A stretch of DNA of 5,519 bases from Cryomorphaceae bacterium (GCA_003455605.1 DMQR01000083.1:1-5519); one strand, 5' to 3'; shown: positions 1 to 5,519, numbered from the stretch's first letter. A program made the numbers and translations. The notes: a model not told the origin generated them from the letters alone.

Positions 1-546
1 ATGAATCTCACTACACGGACCACATGGACCGCTTTCGCCCATTTCCCAAAAGTTGTCATTCTTACTTCCGTCTAAAATTCGGTCGGCGTCCACGTGCTGC
101 GCCCAAATACTTTCAGCTTCATTATCACGAGGTAATCCATCATCTTGATCACCGCCAAAAATGGTGATATACAATCTGTCCTTGTCGAGACCATATACTT
201 CTGTCAACAATTCCCAGGCCCAGTTAATGGCGTCCTCCTTGAAGTAATCGCCGATGGACCAGTTCCCCAGCATTTCAAACAAGGTATGGTGATACGTATC
301 GTGCCCTACCTCGTCCAAATCATTGTGTTTACCGCTGACGCGCAAACATTTCTGAGTATCGGCGATACGTACATTTTTCGGGGCCGCATTGCCCATGAAG
401 AAGTCTTTGAACGGGTTCATACCCGCGTTGACAAACATGAGTGTGGGGTCCGATTTATTCACCACCGGCGATGAAGGTACAATTTCGTGGCCCTTGCTCT
501 CAAAAAACTCTAAAAATTTGCGACGTATCTCTTTAGAAGTCAGCAT
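1..546 (-). CDS. alaS: Alanyl-tRNA synthetase, N-terminal part (partial, runs off left edge)
   Basis: Cytoplasmic class II aminoacyl-tRNA synthetase that charges tRNA-Ala. Only the first 182 codons are present; the frame is open to base 1 and the full protein in this family is about 870 residues, so roughly a fifth is visible. It covers the start of the aminoacylation core. Recognisable AlaS blocks are the N-terminal helix [20 protein letters not shown], then [14 protein letters not shown] (residues 35-48), [17 protein letters not shown] (66-82, including the ATP-site Arg69), the class II motif 2 block [16 protein letters not shown] (88-103), and [10 protein letters not shown] (173-182) at the window edge. 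The ATG at 544-546 gives the usual family N-terminus. It is divergent from the M23 peptidase across a 110-bp gap; I found no convincing promoter for either direction there. No frameshift or missing key residue is seen in the visible part. The family assignment is very secure. Confidence 0.98.
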   Translation of the reverse strand, partial: MLTSKEIRRKFLEFFESKGHEIVPSSPVVNKSDPTLMFVNAGMNPFKDFFMGNAAPKNVRIADTQKCLRVSGKHNDLDEVGHDTYHHTLFEMLGNWSIGDYFKEDAINWAWELLTEVYGLDKDRLYITIFGGDQDDGLPRDNEAESIWAQHVDADRILDGSKNDNFWEMGESGPCGPCSEIH

Positions 547-656
547 ACTGTGTATAATTCCCAATACGGGATAATTAAGGTTTTAACTGAAAATCGTTTC
601 TTTGTTGCACAATAATCGTGTAGGAATTGCGTCTTAGCAAAAATAACGCACAAAGT

Positions 657-1628
657 ATGGCTAAAGTAAAATACACATACGATTCTAAAACACTGTCTTA
701 CAAGAAGATAGACCGAAGTTGGAAGGTACGCCTCAAAGAGTTTACCCTCTTCGCGTTCGTTTCAATGGCATTTGGATTCGTGTTTTACCTGGCAGCGGAC
801 CTCTGGTTTGAGAGTCCAAAGGAGCGCAAAATGAAGCGAGAATTGGACAATATGGTCATCCAGTATGACCTAATGAATGGAAAATTAGACCAATTAGCCG
901 ACGTACTCGGTGATATCGAAAAACGCGATGATGAAATCTATCGTACCATCTTTGAAGCCGGTCCTATTCCAAACGAAGTTCGTACCGCTGGATTTGGAGG
1001 TGCCAACCGCTATAAAAACTTGGAGGGTTTCAATAATTCGGAGCTACTGATCGACACGCGTAAAAAGCTAGATCAAATCGCCGGCCGCGCGTATGTGCAG
1101 ACAAAAAGCTTCGATGATGTTGTAGAAATGGCGCGGGACAAAGAGCAAATGCTCGCTGCTATCCCAGCCATTCAGCCGGTGGCAAACAAGAATTTGAAGC
1201 GCATGGCATCAGGATATGGGTATCGCATCCACCCTATTTATAAAGTACGCAAAATGCATTGGGGTACGGATTTCTCTGCTCCTACCGGCACACCTATCTA
1301 CGCCACGGGAGATGGTAAAGTAACCAAATACAAGCGTTCACGCGCTGGCTACGGTAACCACATCATCATTGACCACGGGTACGGGTACCAAACCTTATAT
1401 GCTCACATGAGTAAGGTGGATGTTCGCCGTGGGCAGAAAGTAAAGCGTGGTGATATCATTGGATATATAGGTTCTTCAGGCCGCTCTACGGCGCCGCACT
1501 TGCACTACGAAGTCATCAAAGACGGCCGCAAAATCAATCCGGTAAACTATTTCTTCAACGACTTAAGTCCAGAGGAATATGAGATGATGCTGGAATTCAG
1601 CAGTAATTCGAACCAGAGCTTCGATTAA
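657..1628 (+). CDS. Membrane-anchored M23 (LytM-type) peptidoglycan endopeptidase
   Basis: A 323-residue zinc metallopeptidase predicted to cut peptide cross-links in peptidoglycan. Seen in order: a basic cytoplasmic N-terminus (1-28), one transmembrane helix (about 29-50, rich in F, L and A), a charged, probably coiled-coil stretch (about 53-95), a linker, and a C-terminal M23 domain (about 182-297). The zinc and catalytic residues are all present: H201 and D205 in HWGTD, H250 in LYAH, and H281/H283 in APHLHYE. The enzyme therefore looks active, with its catalytic domain in the periplasm. The ATG at 657 is chosen over an in-frame TTG at 627 because the MAKVKYTYDSKTLSYKKI start is typical of this Bacteroidota family. 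It lies downstream of and divergent from alaS, and 55 bp ahead of a MerR-type gene on the same strand, an order I recall as common in flavobacteria. The exact bond cleaved and any partner are not shown by the sequence. Confidence 0.93.
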   Translation: MAKVKYTYDSKTLSYKKIDRSWKVRLKEFTLFAFVSMAFGFVFYLAADLWFESPKERKMKRELDNMVIQYDLMNGKLDQLADVLGDIEKRDDEIYRTIFEAGPIPNEVRTAGFGGANRYKNLEGFNNSELLIDTRKKLDQIAGRAYVQTKSFDDVVEMARDKEQMLAAIPAIQPVANKNLKRMASGYGYRIHPIYKVRKMHWGTDFSAPTGTPIYATGDGKVTKYKRSRAGYGNHIIIDHGYGYQTLYAHMSKVDVRRGQKVKRGDIIGYIGSSGRSTAPHLHYEVIKDGRKINPVNYFFNDLSPEEYEMMLEFSSNSNQSFD

Positions 1629-1630
1629 TG

Positions 1631-1663
1631 TTTTGGGCACACCAAGGGAGTGTGCTATCTTTA
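1631..1663 (+). promoter_or_regulatory. Bacteroidota-type promoter with dyad in the spacer, for the MerR-type gene
   Basis: TTTTG at 1631-1635 and TATCTTTA at 1656-1663 match the Bacteroidota -33 (TTG) and -7 (TAnnTTTG) elements with one mismatch in the last base and a 20-nt spacer. The spacer holds a perfect 6-bp inverted repeat: GCACAC at 1637-1642 and GTGTGC at 1650-1655, separated by 7 nt. MerR-family regulators typically bind a dyad lying between the two promoter elements, so autoregulation by the downstream gene is a reasonable inference. The dyad could instead form a weak hairpin 8 nt after the M23 stop codon, but no U-run follows it. Confidence 0.55.
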
Positions 1664-1675
1664 AGTGTACTTAAA
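1660..1675. repeat. Second inverted repeat, in the presumed 5' leader of the MerR-type gene
   Basis: TTTAAGT (1660-1666) and ACTTAAA (1669-1675) form a perfect 7-bp inverted repeat with a 2-nt centre. It overlaps the 3' end of the proposed -7 element and ends 8 bp before the start codon, so it covers the likely transcription start. It could be an operator half of the same control region. It is AT-rich, so chance symmetry is also possible. Confidence 0.4.
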
Positions 1676-1683
1676 TACCTGCT

Positions 1684-2019
1684 ATGGTACCGCAATTGGA
1701 CAAACTATATTATGATATTGGCGAAGTCGCCGCCATGTTCGACCTGAACACGTCCAACCTGCGCTATTGGGAGAAGGAATTCAAACAATTGGTCCCAAAG
1801 AAGACTGGAAAGGGAAAGCGCAAGTTCAGCCAGAACGATGTTCGGCTGATTGCTACCATTAACCACCTAGTCAACGACCGCGGATACACACTTGAGGGGG
1901 CGCGAAAGCACCTAAGCAGTAACAAAAAAGAATCCGTCGACAAAGTCGAAGTCTTAGAAAAACTCACCTATGTGAAAGGCGAACTACAGAAGATCCTTCG
2001 CACGATGAAAGCAGAATAA
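1684..2019 (+). CDS. Small MerR-family transcriptional regulator
   Basis: A 111-residue DNA-binding protein. The N-terminal MerR-type winged helix-turn-helix is clear: YYDIGEVAAMFDLNTSNLRY (9-28) is the helix-turn-helix, followed by WEKEF (29-33), RKFSQNDVRLI (46-56) as the wing and second helix pair, and RGYTLEGARKHL (66-77). The rest (about 82-108) is charged and leucine-spaced, consistent with a dimerising coiled coil. There is no separate C-terminal effector domain and no cysteine, so there is no sign of metal or redox sensing. The length of about 110 residues is normal for the flavobacterial family found beside M23 peptidase genes. It has its own candidate promoter at 1631-1663 and ends just before a strong terminator. 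Its regulatory targets are unknown; self-regulation is inferred from the upstream dyad only. Confidence 0.9.
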   Translation: MVPQLDKLYYDIGEVAAMFDLNTSNLRYWEKEFKQLVPKKTGKGKRKFSQNDVRLIATINHLVNDRGYTLEGARKHLSSNKKESVDKVEVLEKLTYVKGELQKILRTMKAE

Positions 2020-2027
2020 AAATCAAT

Positions 2028-2061
2028 AAAACCCGCGCGGGCTCCGCCCGCGGGGGTTTTT
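2028..2061. terminator. Strong bidirectional intrinsic terminator between convergent genes
   Basis: The arms at 2028-2042 and 2046-2060 pair over 15 positions with a single G:G mismatch (2035/2053) and a TCC triloop. The core is GC-only (CGGGC/GCCCG), flanked by AAAA on the left and TTTTT on the right. It therefore gives a hairpin plus U-run to transcripts from both sides. It starts 8 nt after the MerR-type stop codon and ends 6 nt beyond the TAG stop of the receptor gene, so it serves both. Confidence 0.95.
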
Positions 2062-2067
2062 AAATGC

Positions 2068-4224
2068 CTAAAACTCGAAAGTCAAACCTGTCATGATGTT
2101 GAAGGTCGCTTGTGCGTAGTAGTACGGGATATCGCCCCACATGTATCCATTGGCTGCATATGACGTATTGCCCAAGTTTCTGAACTCCACAAATCCAATC
2201 AAGCGCTGCATATCGCTGCAATTCCAAGTGTACGAGGTACGCGCGTTGATGATGTGATAGGCCGGTAGACTGTGTGCCTCGAGGCCTTCGTTCGATAGGT
2301 ATTGCTTGCCTACGTATTGGTTCCAAAGTGTCACCTCAAAACCTTTCTTAGCATAGATTAATCGTGCGCTAGCCGCTGCGCTAGGAGAGAAAGCAATGGG
2401 CGTATTACCCACAAATGAGGAGGCAGGATCACTTACCCAGTTCACATTTTCATTCTGACTTAAAGCCACATTGGCCGTCGCTGAAAGTGCCGAAGTCAGC
2501 TCATACGAAGCGGTAAACTCTACCCCTTGACGGAAGCTCTGTCCCACATTTTCACGGATTGGATACCCCTGAGCATCGATCGCACCCGTCAAGACTAATT
2601 GGTTCTGGTACTGTTGGCGATAGGCATTCACATCAAAAGCCCACTTTTCCCCAGAGTTGCGGAAATTGAATTCCATATCCAACATACGTTCTGCCTGCAA
2701 TGCATTGGCAGCAGCAGCATACTGTAAATCCGTGCGGTTCGGCTCGCGGTGACCTACACCCGCATACGCACCAAAGATTTGATTTCGACCAAGGTTGTAT
2801 GTCAAACCTACTTTAGGGTTAAAGAAGTTGAACGTGCGGTCAAAGTTTGCCGGTCCAGTTGCTGAACCCCCCGTTGAACTGTGGTTCACATAGCGGTATT
2901 GTGCATCTGCGTAGACCAAAAGTTTGTTGCTCGTCAAAGCGTATTTCAAATAGATATTCGCATCGTCTTTGACGGCATCACCCGTATAGTAATCTCCATC
3001 AAGGGTGCTTACATTTGGATTGTTTGCCCAAATCACACGGCCAAAGTGCGCGCCCTCATAACGGTGCACCCCACCGCCAAGCTGAACACGTTGGCCGCCG
3101 TTTTCATAGGTCCACGAAGAAGTTGCTCCATAGAAATCGTTGTCCAACCACTTGCGTGAGACTACATCGCCAAAAGCCATAGTATCCATTGTCGAAACGT
3201 AATTAGCAATGCCAAAATCAGAAAAAGCAAAGCCTTGGTTGTACTCTTCGTAATAACCAGCGCCTGCAGTGTGGTGCAAGGCCGCCGCAAAAGTGCCGCC
3301 AAAGAGCTTTGAGTAGTGGTAATGCAACTGTGTATGCTCCTGGCCGTAATTATCTACTTGGTCGTCATAGGTTCCGATTACACTCCAAGTGTCGTCATAT
3401 AATGCCCCTGCAGCGTTAAACTGAGGAAAGGCATCTGGACCATACATGGTGGTAGAATCGACCCCATACCAAGCTTGGTAGGTACGTTCGCCACCGCCAA
3501 AGTGTACTGCCTCAAAGTAATGACCGCTACCCGCAAAACCAGCGCTCACATAGTACGATTGCAGGTCTGAAGATGCACGCTCCACATAACCGTCCGAAGT
3601 GATGGAGGAGATGCGTGTGTTCATCCAAAAACCGCTTTCAGTCTTCCCTGTACTTGCTTCTAGGGTAGCACGTTGTGTGCCGTAAGATCCCGCACCCAAA
3701 GTGATACGACCGCCTTTTTCACCAGCACCCAAGGTGCTTAAACCAAGGCTTGCTCCGAAGGCCCCAGAACCGTTGGTAGAGGTTCCGACACCTTTTTGCA
3801 ATTGAATGGCTTTTGCGGAAGACATGAGGTCTGGTGTATTCACCCAAAACACGCCATGGCTCTCCGCGTCATTCATAGGGATGCCGTTAACTGTTACGTT
3901 GATGCGCGTGATGTCCGAACCACGAACGCGCATGTTGGTGTATCCAATACCGTTTCCAGCATCAGAGAAACTAACTACGCCGGCGACATCTTGTAACACA
4001 TAAGGAAGGTCGCGACCGGTGTTCAGCGCTTCAATATCCTTTTCAGTTAGGTTGATCTGTGCTATTGGGTCGTCCTTTTGCGCCCAAGTGCCCAGTACAT
4101 TCACCTCATTGAGTTCCACATTTGGGAGGAGGAGAATGTCTTTTGTAGCCGAATCGGCCTTTTCTTGTGCAGTGGTAAATAGCGAGAAAGCTACAGCAGC
4201 TGCGGTACACATGAATTTATTCAT
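2068..4224 (-). CDS. TonB-dependent outer-membrane receptor, probable thiamin uptake (Omr1-type)
   Basis: A 718-residue outer-membrane active transporter energised by TonB-ExbBD. Seen in order: a signal peptide (1-19, likely cut at TTA|QEK), a TonB-box-like ELNEVNV (38-43 region), a plug domain (about 50-165) with LPYVLQDVAGV, MRVRGSDITRINVTVNGIPM (98-117) and a gap-free GVGTSTNGSGAFGASL block, then a beta-barrel to the C-terminal aromatic residue (..LTFEF). The barrel includes the GHREPNRTDL motif (491-500) common in this receptor class. It lacks the N-terminal carboxypeptidase-like domain of SusC proteins and has no SusD neighbour, so a glycan role is unlikely. The substrate is inferred from the TPP riboswitch directly upstream: thiamin or a related compound. 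M1 (4224) is preferred over M5 (4212) because it supplies the Lys of the signal peptide. No transporter or thiamin kinase partner lies beside it; it appears monocistronic, ending at the terminator. Confidence 0.92.
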   Translation of the reverse strand: MNKFMCTAAAVAFSLFTTAQEKADSATKDILLLPNVELNEVNVLGTWAQKDDPIAQINLTEKDIEALNTGRDLPYVLQDVAGVVSFSDAGNGIGYTNMRVRGSDITRINVTVNGIPMNDAESHGVFWVNTPDLMSSAKAIQLQKGVGTSTNGSGAFGASLGLSTLGAGEKGGRITLGAGSYGTQRATLEASTGKTESGFWMNTRISSITSDGYVERASSDLQSYYVSAGFAGSGHYFEAVHFGGGERTYQAWYGVDSTTMYGPDAFPQFNAAGALYDDTWSVIGTYDDQVDNYGQEHTQLHYHYSKLFGGTFAAALHHTAGAGYYEEYNQGFAFSDFGIANYVSTMDTMAFGDVVSRKWLDNDFYGATSSWTYENGGQRVQLGGGVHRYEGAHFGRVIWANNPNVSTLDGDYYTGDAVKDDANIYLKYALTSNKLLVYADAQYRYVNHSSTGGSATGPANFDRTFNFFNPKVGLTYNLGRNQIFGAYAGVGHREPNRTDLQYAAAANALQAERMLDMEFNFRNSGEKWAFDVNAYRQQYQNQLVLTGAIDAQGYPIRENVGQSFRQGVEFTASYELTSALSATANVALSQNENVNWVSDPASSFVGNTPIAFSPSAAASARLIYAKKGFEVTLWNQYVGKQYLSNEGLEAHSLPAYHIINARTSYTWNCSDMQRLIGFVEFRNLGNTSYAANGYMWGDIPYYYAQATFNIMTGLTFEF

Positions 4225-4230
4225 GAATTT
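4210..4230 (-). repeat. Direct repeat and palindrome over the receptor start codon
   Basis: Reading the minus strand, AAATTCATG occurs twice with a 12-nt period (4230-4222 and 4218-4210), each copy ending in an in-frame ATG (M1 and M5). The same bases form a 16-nt palindrome, CATGAAT-AA-ATTCATG (4225-4210), that would fold the first ATG into a short AU-rich hairpin in the mRNA. The symmetry is exact; a role in translation control is inferred. Confidence 0.5.
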
Positions 4231-4283
4231 GGTTTTTAAACCACGTCAAGGGGCAACAACGCGTATTACACATATTATTGCTT
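4225..4283 (-). promoter_or_regulatory. Probable riboswitch expression platform (receptor leader)
   Basis: This 59-nt leader separates the TPP aptamer from the receptor start codon. It holds CCCCUUG (4253-4247), complementary to AAGGGG at the 5' side of the aptamer (4366-4361) and also to CAAGG at its 3' side (4294-4290). It also holds a GGUUU-AA-AAACC hairpin (4242-4231), 6 nt before the ATG. There is no GC hairpin followed by a U-run, so control of translation start is more likely than transcription termination. No clear Shine-Dalgarno sequence is present, as usual in Bacteroidota. The pairings are visible; the mechanism is inferred. Confidence 0.45.
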
Positions 4284-4375
4284 ATCGTTCCTTGGCAGCA
4301 TTACCTGCCCAGGTTCTATGGGTATGTTCTCAGCCCGTAGGTCAAACGACTTTCTGGGCACCCCTTTGAGACAAT
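4284..4375 (-). promoter_or_regulatory. TPP (thiamin pyrophosphate) riboswitch aptamer
   Basis: The minus strand carries the conserved Thi-box blocks in the right order: GGGGTGCC (4364-4357), GGGCTGAGA (4336-4328), ACCC (4323-4320), GAACCTG (4316-4310) and GGTAATGCTGCC (4305-4294). The secondary structure also fits: P1 AUUGU/ACGAU (4375-4371 with 4288-4284, one wobble), P2 GGGGU with ACCC, P3 GCCC/GGGC (4359-4356 with 4336-4333) with an extra GUC/GAC stem at its tip, P4 CCU/AGG (4313-4311 with 4292-4290), and P5 GGCAG/CUGCC around a GUAAUG loop. In this family CUGAGA holds the pyrimidine ring and the P4-P5 arm holds the pyrophosphate. Binding of TPP is expected to repress the receptor gene, whose ATG lies 59 nt downstream. 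Confidence 0.95.
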
Positions 4376-4389
4376 GCGAAGATATAACA

Positions 4390-4407
4390 CACAAGCCCTA
4401 TCTTGTG
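4390..4407. repeat. Inverted repeat in the divergent gap between riboswitch and small gene
   Basis: CACAAG (4390-4395) and CTTGTG (4402-4407) form a perfect 6-bp inverted repeat with a 6-nt centre. It lies in the 36-bp gap between the 5' edge of the riboswitch (4375) and the ATG of the small plus-strand gene (4412). Its position suits an operator shared by two divergent promoters, or a leader hairpin for the small gene. No function can be shown from sequence alone. Confidence 0.35.
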
Positions 4408-4411
4408 GTTC

Positions 4412-4582
4412 ATGAAAAAGTTTATTCGAATTACTGGAATTTTAGGCGCGGGGGCTTTGTTATTAAGTGTGATTTTTAAAATCAACCACCTTATGGGCGC
4501 ACCCGAACTGCTGTTGATTGGAACCGTGAGCACGGGACTGTTCATTATTGGTTCAGTAGTTCAGAAGCTGTCGAAGGAATAA
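4412..4582 (+). CDS. Small two-helix membrane protein with GldL-like N-terminal motif
   Basis: A 56-residue protein beginning MKKFIRITGILGAGALLL and ending VVQKLSKE. It has two predicted transmembrane helices (about 5-22 and 32-50) joined by a short turn holding FKINHLMGAPELLLIG (22-37). That motif closely resembles the FKI-x-H-xx-GA signature between the two N-terminal helices of the gliding-motility/type IX secretion protein GldL. Short stand-alone proteins of this type occur in flavobacteria. It lacks the long periplasmic part of GldL, so it should not be called GldL. The helix-turn-helix membrane pattern, basic ends and clean ATG-to-TAA frame support a real gene. It is divergent from the riboswitch-receptor unit and convergent with the glucosaminidase, with only 10 bp between their stop codons. 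Its function is unknown. Confidence 0.75.
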   Translation: MKKFIRITGILGAGALLLSVIFKINHLMGAPELLLIGTVSTGLFIIGSVVQKLSKE

Positions 4583-4592
4583 TTGGCCCCAG

Positions 4593-5519
4593 TTACTTGC
4601 CTTGTAACCGATCGATAATGCCCACCGGGCGTAACCTGATCTCATCACCGACCATCGGTTGGTAACCAACGTTGAATCTGTTGTACTTGTAGATTTTGGC
4701 TAATTTCACTTGCTCTCGCTGGCTAATCTCGTGCAAGGTCTCCCCTGTACGTACGATGGTGGTTTTTGTCGCACCGCGGCCTTTCTTTTCATCGATGTAG
4801 ATTCTATCACCAGGCTTTAGCTGGGTTTCCCAACTCATATCATTGAATTGCAGCAATGCCGCTACGGACAGGTTCAAAGAATCTGCTACGTACTCGATCC
4901 GTTCCTCAGCTCCCAATACCACAAAAGGCACTCTAGAGCCTGCTTCCATCATACGACGTACAATGAATCGCTGGCGGGCGTTTTTCACAGGACGGCCTTT
5001 GGCATCCACCACGGGACCGGTTTTTTGCTCGGGCTTGTCCGAAGCCAAATCTCCGCCAGTCGGGAAATCCCCTTCACGGTCGTATTTGTATAACATCTCG
5101 TCTTCGATGATCTTGATTAATCGATCCGCATAATCCGGGGCAGTCGCATAACCGGCCTTTTTCAAGCCCTTCGCCCATCCTTTGTAGTCGGTAGGATCGA
5201 GGTCAAATAGGAAATCGTAGCGGCTCCCGCGCACTAAAAAGTCCGTATGGTCCTCAAAGCTGTGCAGCACGTTGTCGTATTTGCGAAAACACTCCCCTTT
5301 CTCATCATCGTCGTAGTAGACATGTTCGCCGGTCCAAGAACTGTGACATTTAATCCCGAAATGATTGTTTGATTTTCTGGCCAATTCACTTTTACCGTTC
5401 CCGCTCTCCAAAATCCCTTGCGCCAAAGTAATAGAGGCCGGAACACCGGATCTATTCATTTCATCTACAGCGATTTGTGCATATTCTTGGATGTATTGAG
5501 CACGCGTACCCATTTGTGC
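4593..5519 (-). CDS. Secreted GH73-type glucosaminidase with C-terminal LysM repeats (5'-partial)
   Basis: Predicted peptidoglycan N-acetylglucosaminidase acting outside the inner membrane. The frame is open through the right edge: residues Ala-Gln precede the Met at 5513, so that Met is probably internal and the missing part is the signal peptide, as the ..AQ ending is a common Bacteroidota signal-peptide end. Numbering from the Met: the GH73 domain spans about 5-138, with the catalytic-type Glu36 in ITLAQGILESGNGKS, NNHFGIKCH (49-57), and GYATAPDYADRLIKII (121-136). A polar linker (about 145-185) follows. Next comes a weaker LysM-like repeat (about 197-241, ending LKPGDRIYI) and a clear LysM (about 251-296, VRTGETLHEISQ ... 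GDEIRL), both expected to bind peptidoglycan glycan strands. The C-terminus (RLQGK) is complete. The glucosaminidase fold is secure; the exact bond and cellular role are inferred from the family. Confidence 0.9.
   Translation of the reverse strand, partial: AQMGTRAQYIQEYAQIAVDEMNRSGVPASITLAQGILESGNGKSELARKSNNHFGIKCHSSWTGEHVYYDDDEKGECFRKYDNVLHSFEDHTDFLVRGSRYDFLFDLDPTDYKGWAKGLKKAGYATAPDYADRLIKIIEDEMLYKYDREGDFPTGGDLASDKPEQKTGPVVDAKGRPVKNARQRFIVRRMMEAGSRVPFVVLGAEERIEYVADSLNLSVAALLQFNDMSWETQLKPGDRIYIDEKKGRGATKTTIVRTGETLHEISQREQVKLAKIYKYNRFNVGYQPMVGDEIRLRPVGIIDRLQGK

Noticed and set aside
145..574. Two plus-strand open frames (145-474, 389-574)
   Set aside because: They lie antisense to alaS, whose protein is unmistakable and conserved; the plus-strand translations show no recognisable features.
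601..629. TTTG (601-604) with TAGGAATTG (621-629) as a promoter for the M23 gene
   Set aside because: The spacing of 16 nt is short and the -7 match carries an extra base; too weak to list as a feature.
627..656. In-frame TTG at 627 extending the M23 peptidase by 10 residues
   Set aside because: The extension (MRLSKNNAQS) is not family-like, while the ATG at 657 gives the typical MAKVKYTYDS start.
1637..1655. Hairpin after the M23 stop codon as an intrinsic terminator
   Set aside because: The 6-bp stem is followed by TATCTTTAAG rather than a U-run, and its placement between promoter elements fits an operator better; not fully excluded.
2060..2326. Minus-strand open frame overlapping the 3' end of the receptor in another frame
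   Set aside because: It covers the receptor's last barrel strands and the terminator; shadow of the real gene.
4019..4369. 116-codon plus-strand open frame through the receptor start and riboswitch
   Set aside because: It runs antisense through the receptor signal peptide and the conserved aptamer, whose sequence is explained by RNA structure.
4377..4384. TATCTTCG (minus strand) as the -7 element of the riboswitch promoter
   Set aside because: It matches TAnnTTTG with one mismatch, but no TTG lies 17-23 nt upstream and it sits too close to the P1 stem at 4375, so the start site would fall inside the aptamer.
4342..4545. 67-codon minus-strand frame over the small two-TM gene
   Set aside because: It is antisense to a coherent membrane-protein frame and runs into the aptamer; no family-like content.
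4592..4608. GTTAC/GTAAC inverted repeat as a terminator between the small gene and the glucosaminidase
   Set aside because: Only 5 bp, with no GC-rich core or U-run, and it lies inside the glucosaminidase coding end.

Overview
This window looks like chromosomal DNA from a member of the Bacteroidota, most likely a flavobacterium-like marine or aquatic lineage. The reasons are: an M23 peptidase with a short cytoplasmic N-terminus starting MAKVKYTYDS; a signal peptide ending in ..TTAQ on a TonB-dependent receptor; a tiny two-helix protein with a GldL-type FKI-x-H-xx-GA motif; a promoter of the Bacteroidota TTG / TAnnTTTG type; and no strong Shine-Dalgarno sequences. Genus-level placement is not possible from this sequence alone.

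Layout, left to right. (1) Positions 1-546, minus strand: the first 182 codons of alanyl-tRNA synthetase (alaS), running off the left edge. (2) Divergent from it, 657-1628, plus strand: a membrane-anchored M23 (LytM-type) peptidoglycan endopeptidase. (3) 1684-2019, plus strand: a small MerR-family regulator. Its 55-bp upstream gap holds a good Bacteroidota-type promoter with a perfect dyad filling the -33/-7 spacer, and a second dyad just downstream. (4) 2028-2061: a strong bidirectional intrinsic terminator. (5) 2068-4224, minus strand: a 718-residue TonB-dependent outer-membrane receptor. (6) 4284-4375, minus strand: a TPP (thiamin pyrophosphate) riboswitch aptamer in the receptor's leader. 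A short leader follows it with possible switching helices and a hairpin over the start codon. (7) 4412-4582, plus strand: a 56-codon gene for a small two-TM protein. (8) 4593-5519, minus strand: a GH73-type glucosaminidase with C-terminal LysM repeats, whose signal peptide lies beyond the right edge.

How the parts fit together. The most informative unit is the receptor and its riboswitch. The aptamer indicates that the receptor imports thiamin or a thiamin precursor or derivative across the outer membrane and is shut down when intracellular TPP is plentiful (the Omr1 type of thiamin-regulated receptor). No inner-membrane transporter (PnuT) or thiamin kinase lies in the window, so the receptor appears to stand alone. 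The flanking genes are housekeeping: translation (alaS) and cell-wall remodelling (M23 endopeptidase and LysM-glucosaminidase), plus a regulator that probably controls its own promoter. No mobile elements, CRISPR arrays, tRNA or rRNA genes were seen.
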